A stretch of DNA of 64,000 nucleotides from assembly GCF_041146795.1 (NCBI RefSeq), contig NC_135187.1:5653556-5717555 (forward strand), in the 5' to 3' direction. Positions 20,574-31,778 of the stretch are shown one piece after another (within the stretch, counting starts at the first letter, position 1; each line of letters starts with the position of its first letter). Origin of the DNA: Maylandia zebra (Eukaryota; Chordata; Actinopteri; Cichliformes; Cichlidae). The notes below the pieces were generated by a model. That model worked only from the letters and a program-made list of their open reading frames with translations, had not been told where the DNA came from and made no database searches. The position numbers were made by a program, and so were the translations under genes.

Positions 20574-20695
20574 TTACCTGACACATGGTGGCGTTACAAA
20601 GAAGATTACTCACTTTATTTAAAAGCCCAGAAGAGTAACAAGAACTTGTGGAACTGTTCACTAAACACCACATGAAATTATTACCAACAAATACC
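20574..20695 (+). pseudogene. Decayed extra copy of the ORF's C-terminal segment
   Basis: Directly after the stop codon the DNA resembles 20157-20270 of the ORF. Both share a CCAGACAT/CCTGACAC start, TACTCACTTTAT, and the AGAACTTGTGGAAC block. The copy carries frameshifts and stops and runs into the SINE. It indicates an old internal duplication or a rearranged 3' end. Confidence 0.6.
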
Positions 20696-20710
20696 AACAA
20701 ATTACCAACC

Positions 20711-20915
20711 GGTCGCAGCAGATGGCCGCCCCTCCCTGAGCCTGGTTCTGCCGGAGGTTTCTTCCTGTTAAAAGGGAGTTTTTCCTTCCCACTGTCGCCA
20801 AAGTGCTTGCTCATAGGGGGTCATATGATTGTTGGGTTTTTCTCTGAAGTGCCTTGAGGCGACTTTTGTTGTGATTTGGCGGTATAAATAAAATTGAATT
20901 GAATTGAATTGAAAT
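20711..20915 (+). mobile_element. SINE-like repeat with TTGAATTG tail
   Basis: The segment runs from GTCGCAGCAGATGGCCGCCC to TTTGGCGGTATAAATAAAAT and ends in repeated TTGAA units. The same sequence recurs at 23989-24117 and 55545-55785. The 3' end (TTGTGATTTGGCGCTATATAAATAAA) is a common teleost SINE/LINE tail. It may supply the polyadenylation signal of the ORF upstream. Confidence 0.8.
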
Positions 20916-20919
20916 AATA

Positions 20920-22435
20920 AAACACAAAAAATAAAAAAAAGATCTTGATTTTGAGCTTTGTTTTATTTGTCTTCAGATTGTGTATACATTTTCAGTTTAG
21001 GCTGAAGCTAAAAACTCATTGATACTGAACATTTTTAAACAACATAACTGTATATTTGAAATAATTCCAATTTTCAATCTGTTTGCATAAATGAGGAATA
21101 AAAGTTTCTGATCAATGTTGATTTTTTTACAGTCATTGTTAAGCAAGAACATTTGTCAGTTGTCAGTGACACAGCTGCCATATAGCCGTTTGTTCTCCTC
21201 AGTAAATTAAAAACGTGTGCACCCAATTCTTGCTTTTTAAAGTCATTAAAGATACAATACTGTACAATCATACCATTCAGGTAAAAAAAACAAAAAAACA
21301 GTTCAGCTAAATCATTAAAAACCCAAATTCCCATAACACTCATACCCATAAGGAGTGAATCTAAACTTTTCACCACACCTGTATGATTGCACATTTGTCA
21401 AGAAATTACTGTTCCTGGTAACCAAATTTGCCCAGCAAAATATAAAGATATGTGGAGGGGCCAAAGACTTTGAACATTACCATACATAAAACAAAACTAT
21501 GATCTCTTTAAGGTCTGCCAATATCAAACATTAAAATAGTTGACAGCAAAGGGTCCACAATTAAAAAGTTTTTCTAGCAATACAAAGTGCTGTGTCACCC
21601 CTAAGGTTCAAACATGTAAAGTCAAACACACACTTGTTTCATAGCACATGAAAATAAAAACTAACTAACTATTAAATCATGATACATCCTAAGTGCAGAG
21701 CCAGCACTGGATAGTTCAGGTGTACTATAATCAAGCGGTAATGACAAGAACTGCTAAGATACCAAGAACATACCCACAGAAACAAACAATGCTGTTACCA
21801 ATATTTTTATCTGTACGATATCAATGGAACTGATAATATGAAATATTAGTCAGATATTGCTTTTTTTTCTAGTATGAATATAAAAAGAAATAAATTAAAT
21901 AATTACTGAAGAGTATGCAGTGACTTTTAAGATGACTTTATTGACCAAATCATGGTCAAATCATAGCACTGGGTTACTTAAAAAACCCAGCATGAGAACA
22001 GATTTTGTTATCACGAACACTTTTCTGCCCACTGTTTCAGCAAATTATTCTTTAAAGCTTTAAATTAAATCTTTAAATTAAATAATTACTGAAGTGTATG
22101 CAGTTAGTTACAGACAATTGCAGCAGTGAAATTCTGGTTTGCATTTCTACTTTTTACGTTCACTGTAAACCTCATCTATAACATCTGATTAGAAAATTAC
22201 CTCATGTTTAACATTTGGCTGGAAAAAATAAGTAAAAGTAATGAAAAATGTGAGGGCTGATTTGAGTATCCTGGTCTCTTCCAGTGCATATTTCCATATC
22301 AAATCTAACTGAGGCACCAGCTATACCACATTTCTCTCTTACTCAATGATGACCTGTTTATCAATGTGATCTGGCTTATGTGAACTCGCACTACGCCTTA
22401 AAATCTTGGAGTCTCTCTAACATGTAAGAATTGTT
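20920..22435. other. No recognisable feature
   Basis: AT-rich sequence. Only short frames occur, and nothing in it matches the other elements of the window. Confidence 0.5.
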
Positions 22436-22439
22436 CTCC

Positions 22440-22619
22440 TACATATTCATGCCCCATCTTAGCTTAAAGATCTCACAGTACTGTATAACCCCAGCAGAGC
22501 ACTGAAGCTCCTTCCATCCTTTCTCCAGAACATCACGGCTCTTTGAGGATAGCAACCTGTAGCGTGGAAGCTGACTGGAGAGGAGGGAGTCTCCTGGAGG
22601 ACAGAAAATGAGGGAAGAA
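22440..22619 (-). pseudogene. MHC class I alpha-3 exon relic 1
   Basis: After an acceptor (CTTTGCAG, exon from 22619, phase 1) the minus strand reads LPSFSVLQETPSSPVSFHAT and [15 protein letters not shown]. This matches the alpha-3 start of the class I gene at 56.3 kb. The first Ig-fold Cys is replaced by Phe (VSFHAT for VSCHAT). After the WRKDG box a frameshift is needed to keep the similarity, and the rest of the domain is absent. Confidence 0.85.
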
Positions 22620-22689
22620 CTGCAAAGAGAAAGTAAAAACAGACACATGTTAGATTCTGAGTTGTAACCTTGGAAAAAGAAAGCCTTGT

Positions 22690-22968
22690 TACTTTTTCTC
22701 TTACTACACTCAGAAAAATAAAGGTGCCAACTGGAACCAAAAGTGGTTCTTTAGACTGATGCCATAGAAGAACCTTTTTTGGTGCCACAAAGAACCTTTC
22801 AAACAATGGTTCTTTGAAGAACCATTTCTTTCAGTGGTTCATTGAAGAACCTTTAAAGGTGCCCCAAAGAACCATCAAGAAACGGTTCTTTGGGGCACCT
22901 TTAATGGTTTTTCAAAGAACCTTTTTAAAAATGGTTCTTTAAGAACCATTTTTATAAAGTAGCCCCTT
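22690..22968. mobile_element. Palindromic MITE rich in AAGAACC/GGTTCTT
   Basis: Starting ACACTCAGAAAAATAAAGG, the segment is a chain of GGTTCTT and AAGAACC words that pair with each other, including a perfect arm at the centre (GGTGCCCCAAAGAACC against GGTTCTTTGGGGCACC). It is non-coding and lies between two MHC alpha-3 relics. Confidence 0.75.
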
Positions 22969-23056
22969 CCTGTTTTCACACGGAGCATGGGGTACTGTAA
23001 TCTGTCTGGAAGGTCACATTATGGTTATAGAAAATCTCTCCTTTAAACACATTCAT

Positions 23057-23170
23057 GGATGTCCTTCCATCTTTCCTCCTGAAGATCGTGGCTCTCTCAG
23101 GGTAGAAACTTGTAGCTGGCAGCTGACTGGAGAGGAGGGAGACTTTAGGAGAAGAGACACTGAAAGAACA
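23057..23170 (-). pseudogene. MHC class I alpha-3 exon relic 2
   Basis: The minus strand reads VSLLLKSPSSPVSC, then after a one-base deletion ATSFYPERATIF-RRKDGRTS. It corresponds to the alpha-3 start of the intact gene, with Trp of FWRKDG replaced by Arg. Only about a third of the domain remains. Confidence 0.8.
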
Positions 23171-23792
23171 ACTGCTGAGAAAGAGCTGTTTAAAACAAAT
23201 GAATGATACATCTTTTTAAACTGTGTAAATAAATCATGCTCCATCATCTGATGCTATTTTTTCCTTGTAATAACACAGAATTAACAAGATTCTGTACTAC
23301 ACTGATGAAAGCAGAAAAATCCTTCCCAAGTAGTTTACATATAATGACTCTCTACTGTAGATGCTTTGCTGAACTCATAGACTTGTGGAAAGTGGTACAA
23401 ACTGTTTTCTGTAAAGTGTCAAAAAGTAACCAAGTAAAAGTACATTTAAAGCATTATTATGTTTTTTTATTTGTTTCTCATTTGTTTCTGAGTTTCCTTT
23501 AATCACGGCATCACGTCTGGCTTTTGAGGATTGGTATTGTACTTTGACAAGCAGGTCCTGTTTGAGTGATTTCTTGAGAACAGTTGTGACAGTAATGAAG
23601 AAAGAGAACTCAGCTTCACAAAGAAACACCACAGTTAATTGTTGGGGGAGCAATCCCTTTTTCGCACAGGAATATGTAGGCTTCCTTTTTTTTTCAATTG
23701 TTAATAAACATCTTAATTCAGAAACTAGATTTGGTGTTAACTTTTGTGATCTATTTGATCTGAAACATTTAAGTGTGACAAATATTCAAAGT

Positions 23793-24245
23793 GAGATCAT
23801 GAGGGACTTTTAAATACAGACAGAAAAACTGGTGATGCCTAACCAAGTGGAAGTAGTAGTGGAGGGCAAGCCGAGGAAGATGGCTATAGTGACAGATGTT
23901 GCTATACCGAGTGACAGCAAAATCACAAAAAATGAACACGAGAAGCTGGAGTAATAGCAAGGGCTTAGAGAAGAGCTCAAGAAGACTGTTGCCAAAGTGC
24001 TTGCTCATAGGGGGTCATATGATTGTTGGGTTTTTCTCTGTATCTATGAAGCGCCTTGAGGCAACTTTTGTTGTGATTTGGCGCTATATAAATAAAATTG
24101 AATTGAATTGAATTGAATTGGAGGGAAAAGGCACCAGTGTTCCCAGTGGTAATTGGGGCACTCGGTGTAGTGCTCCCCAAACTGGGTGAGTGGCTCGCAG
24201 GAGATCCCAGAAACAACTTGCCTGATAGAAGGCAAGTTCCTAATT
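23793..24245 (+). mobile_element. R4/Dong LINE relic, endonuclease end, split by a SINE
   Basis: The sequence follows 47765-48065 of the intact R4/Dong frame: a MAIVTDVAIPSDSKI-like stretch, NEHEKLE, GLREELKK, then GALGVVLPKLGEWL-like. Stops follow EKLE. The PD dyad of the restriction-like endonuclease is lost. Bases 23989-24117 are a SINE inserted inside it; LINE similarity resumes at 24120. Confidence 0.75.
23989..24117 (+). mobile_element. SINE-like repeat, 5'-truncated
   Basis: It starts within the family at TTGCCAAAGTGCTTGCTCAT and ends in four TTGAA units. It has the same 3' half as the copy at 20711-20915. Confidence 0.8.
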
Positions 24246-24249
24246 TTCT

Positions 24250-24974
24250 GTTAGGATCTCCACTAGTTATTCTCACATATCAGCCAACATAAAAAAAAAA
24301 AAAACCCCCAATAAAAAACAGAAAAAACATTCAAACATCACATTACAGACAATATTCTCATTCTCGCATCTTTCCCGTTTGTTTTTTTGTTTTTTATTTG
24401 TTTACTTCTCAGTTGGTTCTTTCATTTTATTCCATTTGGTGAAAATATTGTTCTTTACATCAGAACTTTAACGTTACAGGCAGCTGAACACACCAGCAGG
24501 TGGAGCTAAAGGTCTCGTATTTCAGTTCTTACAAATGGTGCAGAAACGGATCCTGTGTGTTTGTGTATGTGTGCGTATATGCATGCCTTCAAATAAATTA
24601 CAAGAATTAATAATGCTGCCACAGATGTGACTCTGGAAGAGTTCGTGGCATGGGAGTAAATAGAAAAATAGTAAACTTGCATTTATTAAATAGAGATGTT
24701 TTTTTTTTACATATTTACTACAACTTCATTTCATTTTCATGAGATGTTTAATATCTACAGCTGTTCAATAGAAAGAAAACTTAGAAGACATTTAAGCTTC
24801 TGTTTCATGTCCATCACTATTTCTCTTTTTCCTCAGGCTCATATGGACTTCGGAAGTTCTGTGAGATTTTTTTCTGTTTGAGTGAAGCAGGTCTCAGCAT
24901 GTTCAGACAGAGCTGCTAGGACAGGAATGTTGCTGATATGCATCTTACTGCTGTGGAAACAAATGGTTTGATGA
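24250..24974. other. No recognisable feature
   Basis: AT-rich, with a poly-A stretch at 24290-24303 and only short frames. Confidence 0.45.
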
Positions 24975-24982
24975 TTCTATAA

Positions 24983-25308
24983 CAGGGGTGTCAAACTCAA
25001 ATACACAGTGGGCCCCAAAATTCAAAACAGGAACAAAGTCGCGGGCTAACGTTAATATTTATTGAAAAATATTTATTCCTCCAGATATAAGAATGAATCT
25101 TTTCTTATGGACTCAAACACGTTTGAGTATTCAGTTTTTTCTGAAAAACTGAATATGGAACAAGCAAAGCTTAATACTAAACAATATATATATTAGCTGT
25201 ATAATACCAGTAGGCCAGCTCTAATAGTAATTTGGTATGGCTTTGCGGGCCAAATGTAATTAGGCTGCGGGCCAAATTTGGCCCTCGGGCCAGAGTTTGA
25301 CACCTATG
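24983..25308. mobile_element. hAT-type MITE with perfect 8-bp target duplication
   Basis: The element starts CAGGGGTGTCAAACTC and ends GAGTTTGACACCTATG. It is flanked on both sides by TTCTATAA (24975-24982 and 25309-25316). Length 326 bp, no coding frame. Subterminal GGGCC/GGCCC words are typical of this vertebrate hAT group. Confidence 0.93.
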
Positions 25309-25359
25309 TTCTATAAGAAGAGGAACAAGTGACTTTAGTAGACTGCTTCTGGGTGCAGT

Positions 25360-27428
25360 TTTCTCTGTGGTGGGGTTGGGTGGACTGTCCCGGGCTCTGT
25401 GGGGCCGGGGGGCGCTGCTGCGCTGGGCCCCGGTCTGGATGGGCCTGGGCCCCCTTTCCCTGGCGGGTCGCGGAGTATGGGAGTGCCTACTGGGGTCAGC
25501 AGGGGAGCTGGCCCCAGGGAGGGGTCACCTGCCCCTCCCTTCCTTCCCTCCCCATCTCCAGCTGCCTCCCTCTTCCCGCTCCACCACAACCACCCACACA
25601 TGCAGGGCCTTGGAGTAGGGGTATGTCACCAGGGTGCAGAGGAGACTACCCCCCCCCCCCCCCCCTCTGTCCCCTTCTGGCTGCCTCTGCCTCAATTTTA
25701 TCCCACAACTTAGACATTCACATTACTCACACCCTCATTACACATACATATAGGATCTTGGGGGTGGGCACGATACACGGAGTCCAAGTTACCATCAGGG
25801 TGTACACCTCACCCCTGGCATCGTTGCCCACCTCTCAATTTTAAATACACGTAGACATTGAGGGCTAGCAGGAGGGACCATGCGCTTACCTGCTGCTCTC
25901 TGGCAGGTAGCTCCAAGCCCTCCTGGGTTTTAAATGCACCTTAGAACACACATGCATCAACACTACAATGAGCGGGTGGAGGGAGGTTTGGAGTCTTCTC
26001 CCACCCCCGTTCTCTGCGGCCTGCTGGAGCAGGGGGGCTAGGAGGAGTTGGCCGTCCGACTGCGGTCTGGGGTGTGGGGCCTCCCTGCTGCTGCGGAGTC
26101 GGGGCGGTCTGCCTCTACCCACCGCAGGGAAAAGCGTAACACCACCTGGGTCTGGGTGCATTTCCCCCTCCAGGGGCAAGGGTACCTAGACCCGGTTTGT
26201 AGAGTACGCTTGGGGAGTGTGATCGTGTGTACAGCGTCTCTTTATGTCTAGCTCCACGTTGGTTGAGTGTGGAGTAAGTGCATATGAGAGCATGAGGGTG
26301 GGAATGGATGTTTGTGTCTATATGTCAGGTTGGGTATCAGACGCCACCTCTCTGGGGACATCTCAGGCCCTCCAAGGTTTGGAGGCCTATCTCCACCCAC
26401 CACCACTTCCCCTGCCAGTGGCGGACTCCCTCAGGTGTCGGTGCGTTGGTGGTTCTTTGTGTCTGGGGGTGGGCGTCCGGGTACACACCGGCTCACTCCT
26501 TGGCGGCCGCTTATTGGGGCTCGCTTGGGCCACTTCGGAGGTGGGGTGCCCCCGGCCTCTCGGCCTGGGGCTCGGTCACTCAGGCACAGCTGGCTGCCGG
26601 CGGAGCTCACGGGCGCGTCACTGCAACTCCCCCTGGCTTCTGCTCTGCGGCTGCTGAGTGAGCCCTCATCTGGGACTCTCCTCAGTTCTTTCTGGGACAG
26701 TGGCGCGGCTGCCCCTCTGTGGGTCTTCCTTGGTCTCTTGTGTTCTGGGGGCCTCTGGATGTCTGGAGTTTTGATCTCCTCCATACCTGCTTGATACCAT
26801 AGAGGACGGGGCTGTGGCTCCCCACACTCCCTAGCAGATCATTACATGGAGAAACCTTTGGAATGCAAGCATGCTGATCCACACAGGTATGCACACATGT
26901 GTACACATGGGTATTCACAGACGCGGACTACAGCTTTCTTGGCTGCTGCCTCAAAGCACACTGTGCGCTGTCTATCTTGCGTGCTGCACAATATTGTTTA
27001 TTATTTAGTAACTATTGATATCTATTGCTAGCTAGTTTATTGTGATGGTGCTTTTTTTTCTTATTATGTTGCTCTTTGTTGTTTGCTTTCTCTTCTGTTT
27101 TTTTTCTCCATACAGGTGACCCAGGAGTTTTTTTTTTTTTTGTTTGTTTTTTTTTTCTCTCTTCCCCCCCTTCTCACTGTCTCTTCTCCCCTTTGGTTTT
27201 CTTTCTCTCCCTCTCTTTCTTTCATTCTTTCTCCCTGTCCTATCCCACAGTCATGTCTGTCCCGTTTGTAGCAACTGAAAATAAAATAAATTCATAATTA
27301 TAATAAAGGTCAATCAAATGGACTAATATGGCAAGGCCATGATGATCCACTTGGTAAAATAAATCCGCTTGGCATCTTTCTTGGCCTTAAGACAACAATT
27401 CTGATGGCTATAGAGCCAAACGGGACAA
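25360..27428 (+). mobile_element. Unclassified non-LTR retroposon, copy B (longer)
   Basis: From about 26140 to 27428 it is the reverse complement of copy A (10.05-11.38 kb) with few differences. It carries a further 0.8 kb of GC-rich 5' sequence. The 3' end has a pyrimidine-rich block, AAAATAAAATAAATTC and an A-rich tail. Frames of 117-171 codons are open in several phases at once and are not convincing. No reverse-transcriptase motif appears, so this may be a long 3' part of a LINE or a non-autonomous retroposon. Confidence 0.75.
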
Positions 27429-27434
27429 AAAAAA

Positions 27435-28281
27435 AGAAAAGAAAAAAGAAGCTGAGATTGCAGATAATCTTCATTTTCTTCTAATCTCACATTCACATGA
27501 ATTGGCTGCTTCTGCATCACAGATTTAAAGGTTTCATCATGATGATTTTTTACTGAAATTCAGTTGCTCACAAACATTTTCCCTTAATCTGACATTTAAA
27601 TAGTGAAATAAAACAAATCTTCGCCTCAATCGTTTTGTACATGTTCACTATCAAGGGTCATCCAGGAGTTTTTTTAACGGGGTAATGCAGTGAAAAAAAG
27701 TGATATAAATGGCCCACAGGACATTAGAATATTAATAATATTTATATGTAGATATGTATAATAATATAAATGGTTTGTTTTTCTGTTTTATTTGCAGCTG
27801 TGTGCCCTCATGTATGTGTATTACAGGAAAAGTGACTGCACAAGAGTTTAAACATTATGTTTAGACTCTTAAGTAAAATTTATACTCCAACTTTAGCGGT
27901 TCAAAGGTTTTAGCATCAGTATATCAACAAGTTAAAATACTTGTGTTCACCATTTTATTGTTGCAGATATTTATGATGCCCACAGTACAGAAACGCCAAA
28001 ACGTTACACACAAAGTGGCAAACTGACAGCCACCATCTGTTTTTCCAGACTGAAGTAAAAACACACATAATCAGCAAAATACCAACAGTACTGTGCAAAG
28101 GTCTTGACTCACCCCACATTTGTTCTGCGTTGCTTGAAACAGTGGAAATAGGTGCTGTGATATACTGATACATATACTGTTTATGCATTTATATTTACAG
28201 GAATAGTTCTTCAGGCTTCTTGAACGACTTTCAAAGCTCTTCTTTGGGTGTTGGCTACATTTTTCTTCCCCTTTTCCAGTT
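27435..28281. other. No gene; possible small transposon end
   Basis: AT-rich, no convincing frame. ACAGTACTGTGCAAAGGTCT at 28087-28106 resembles a teleost transposon terminus and recurs as ACAGTACTGTGCAAAAGTCT at 56965, inside an MHC intron. Confidence 0.4.
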
Positions 28282-28518
28282 ATTCTTGTCACGGTTGAGG
28301 GTAATTTTGACCCAGCATTTTAAGTCTCTTGTGTTTTGGTTTATTTTTTGAATGATGGACTGTTTTCTGTTTCTCCGGTGTTTGTTTGAATTTTATGATT
28401 TAATATATGTTTCAGTTATTCTGGTATTTTTCTGTATTATGACTAATGTTCTGGTTGTATTTTGTTATTATTGCAGGTTTAGTTCAGTTTCTAGTCTGTC
28501 TTACCCTGTCGAGTCCGT

Positions 28519-30079
28519 GGCCCTGTTCTTCATACCGCGCTAAGTGAGTTAGCTGGATGAGATTGTTGACGATTTCGCATGATCCTGGATCGTTCGGTTC
28601 CCCGAAGCCCATCCGGGACTTGCTGTCATAGCAACAGAGCCGTAAGCGTAAACCTGCTGGGGAGCAGGTTTACTTTATGTAAACAGGATTAGATCGCGGC
28701 CACGCAGGTATGTCCGCGTCATTCATACGAAAGCAACAGCGATATTCCACCACTGTTTCACCATAAATAAATAACATCAATGTAACTAAAGATAATGCAG
28801 CACCTGATCCATTTATTGATTTCATACAGATACATACAGGTCATTCCCTAAAAAAGGGAAATGTACTATTAACATTCTATTACATGTATGTGATTATTAC
28901 AGATGTAATTCATATTTCAGAGTAGTAATTGTAAATTACTTTGTGTAATCAAGATGAGAGACCACGGCTATAAAAGCGAAGGTGGATTTGGGAAGCCTGT
29001 CGCAGTCATATCCTGTCCGTTTACGCGAGCAACCCATTGCGGAAGGTGCAAGATTGATAAGGAGAGTCCTCAGAATTCAGCGTATATTGCGGGACAGACA
29101 GGATCCTTTAGCTCAGCGCGACAGTGTGCTCATAGAGAGATATCGATTTTCCCGTGAGGGTATTATTCACTTAACCAACTTGTTGACGAGGGGGTGCAGG
29201 ACCACCACCTGTCTTCTTCTGCTCTGCCCTTTTCTTGGTTGCTGTTATAAACAAACAGAGTATTCCAGGGTCTCTTTCCAAGAGACTAAAAGCAATATAA
29301 GTGATAAATATTACCATTCTGTAGAATATTCTTATATTTCACTTTTACTTGTTCCCATGTTCTAGTGGGTCCTGTTGTGGCTCTAATGTGAAAGAGGATA
29401 TAATATAACATATTATAATATAATATAATGTAATATAATATTGGATAATATGGTGTGATATGATAAATCTACCCTACCGCCTACTGGTGTTGGCCAGAGG
29501 GGCCGATGGCGCAATATGGCAGCCTGGCTTCTGTCAGTCTGCCCCAGGGCAGCTGTGGCTACAACCGTAGCTTGCCTCCACCAGTGTGTGAATGTGAGAG
29601 TGAATGAATAGTGGCATTGTAAAGCGCTTTGGGTGCCTTGAAAAGCGCTATATAAATCCACTCCATTATTATTGTTATTATTGAATTACTTACGAGTTTG
29701 ATTTGTCAGCAACTTTCTGCCAGCCCTCTCTCCTTGCTTTTGCAGCCTTTGCAGTGTTCCCTTGCGTTTTAATTAAACTCTGAAACTCCTGAAATCCCTC
29801 ACTCAAGAGTTCTTGCTCTGCTGCCGAAAAATACCGAGCGCGCTCCTTCGACATTTTCGCCGACCAATCAAAGGGTTGCCGATCAATGTTTCTACTATCG
29901 ATGCGTAGCCCCTGTTGAGCCACCCAGTGATCTCACATTACTTCATCCAGCTATACTAATCGTCAACAACAGGTGTGTTCGGGGAACCGGAATAGCGAGC
30001 TCAGAGTTAGCGCGATGATTTGGTCTTGGATGTTTCATTTGATCTTGGATGTAGTAAGCGACGTACGAAGCACAGGGCC
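28519..30079. mobile_element. E1: non-autonomous PIF/Harbinger element
   Basis: Inverted ends GGCCCTGTTCTTC (28519) and GAAGCACAGGGCC (to 30079) are flanked by CGT on each side. On the plus strand a transposase N-terminal piece survives at 29030-29180 (AEGARLIRRVLRIQRIL, ERYRFSREGI). It parallels [15 protein letters not shown] and [10 protein letters not shown] of H1. On the minus strand a Myb/SANT first exon is intact at 29854-29694 (MSKERARYFSAAEQELL to KVADKSNS with a GTAAGT donor), and part of a second exon lies near 29395-29330. Catalytic exons are deleted. The layout, two convergent genes, mirrors the autonomous copies but in a diverged family. Confidence 0.8.
29398..29690 (+). mobile_element. 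SINE with LINE-2-type tail, plus AT repeat, in E1
   Basis: A degenerate ATAAT repeat (29398-29455) is followed by CGCCTACTGGTGTTGG, GGCAGCTGTGGCTACAACC, and the tail AAAGCGCTATATAAATCCA with ATT repeats. The same unit sits at the same place in E2. Confidence 0.7.
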
Positions 30080-31020
30080 CGTGTCTTAGTAAAGTGTGTC
30101 TTGTTTCCTGTTTTACTTTGAAGGTTCATCTTCATGTCTGGGGTCCGTTCTTCGTACCTCGCTAAGTAAGTTAGCTGGATTTGATTGTTGACGATTTCGC
30201 GTGATCTTGGATCGTTCAGTTCTCCGAAGCTCATCCGGGACTTGCTGTCATAGCAACAGATCCGTAAGCGTAAACCTGCTCGGGAGCAGGTTTACTTTAT
30301 GTAAACAAGATTAGATCACGGCCACGCAGGTATGTCCGCTTCATGTATACGAAAGCAACAGAGATATTTGACCACTGTTTTTCCATAAATAAATATTATC
30401 AATGTAACTAAAGATAATGCAGTACTTGATCCTTTTATTGATGTCACACAGATACATACAGGTCATTTCCTAAAAAAGGGAAATGTACTATTAATCATTC
30501 TATTACATGTATGTGATTATTACAGATGTAATTCATATTTCAGAGTAGTAATTGTAAATTACTTTGTGTAATCAAGATGAGAGACCACGGCTATAAAAGC
30601 GAAGGTGGATTTGGGAAGCCTGTCGCAGCCATGTCCTGTCCGTATACGCGACCAACCCATTGCGGAAGGTGCAAGATTGATAAGGAGAGTTTTCAGAATC
30701 CAGCGTATATTGCGGGACAGACAGGATCCTTTAGCTCAGCGCGACAGTGTGCTCATAGAGAGATATCGGTTTTCCCGTGAGGGTATTATTTACCTGACCA
30801 ACTTGTTGACGAGGGGGTGCAGGACCACCAACTGTCTTTTTTTGCTCTGCCCTTTTCTTGGTTGCTGTTATGAACAAACAAACAGATTATTTCAGGGTCT
30901 CTTTCCAAGAGACTAAAAGCAATATAAGTGATAAATATTACCATTCTGTAGAATATTCTTATATTTCACTTTTACTTGTTCCCATGTTCTAGTGGGTCCT
31001 GTCGTGGCTCTAATGTGAAA

Positions 31021-31305
31021 GAGAATATAATATAATATAATATAATATAATATAATATAATATAATATAATATAATATAATAATTTTACCTTACCGCCTA
31101 CTGGTGTTGGGCAGAAGGGCCGATGGCGCGATATGGCAGCCTGGCTTCTGTCAGTCTGCCCCAGGGCAGCTGTGGCTACAACCGTAGCTGCCTCCACCAG
31201 TGTGTGAATGTGAGAGTGAATGAATAGTGGCATTGTAAAGCGCTTTGGGAGCCTTGAAAAACGCTATATAAATCCAATCCATTATTATTTTTATTATTAA
31301 ATTAC
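31021..31305 (+). mobile_element. (ATAAT)n and SINE with LINE-2-type tail, in E2
   Basis: A regular TATAA repeat (31021-31083) is followed by the same SINE as at 29455-29690, in the same orientation and position. The SINE therefore entered before the E element duplicated. Confidence 0.7.
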
Positions 31306-31778
31306 TTACGAGTTTAATTTGTCCTCTCTCCTTGCTTTTGCAGCCTTTGCAGTGTTCCCTTGCGTTTTAATTAAACTCTGAAACTCCTGAAATCCCTCAA
31401 TCAAGAGTTCTTGCTCTGCTGCCGAAAAATACTGAGCGCGCTCCTTCGACATTTTCGCCGACCAATCAAAGGGTTGCCGATCAATGTTTCTACTATCGAT
31501 GCGTGTTAAGCCACCCAGTGATCTCACATTACTTCATCCAGCTCAACAACAGGGCCCTGTTTCAGGAAGCCGGTTTAGTGGAAAAACTGAGTAAGTATAC
31601 CCTGAGTTAACGAAAACTCTGGGTTTTCGGTTTCACAAAGCGAGTTCAGCTGAAGCCTGAGTGAGTCACTATGACGACACACGCCGTGAAGCTAACCTGC
31701 CCCCTAGCAGGTTTACTACAACTAACCCTGACTGACCCCGCCTCTTTGTCGGAAACCTGACAGCAGGAAGTGTCAGAC

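Noticed and set aside
25329-25844. 171-codon frame at the 5' end of retroposon copy B
   Set aside because: Proline/glycine-rich low-complexity translation of GC-rich repeat DNA, with competing frames on both strands.
31021-31083. CRISPR-like regular repeats
   Set aside because: A simple TATAA microsatellite without spacers, in a vertebrate genome.
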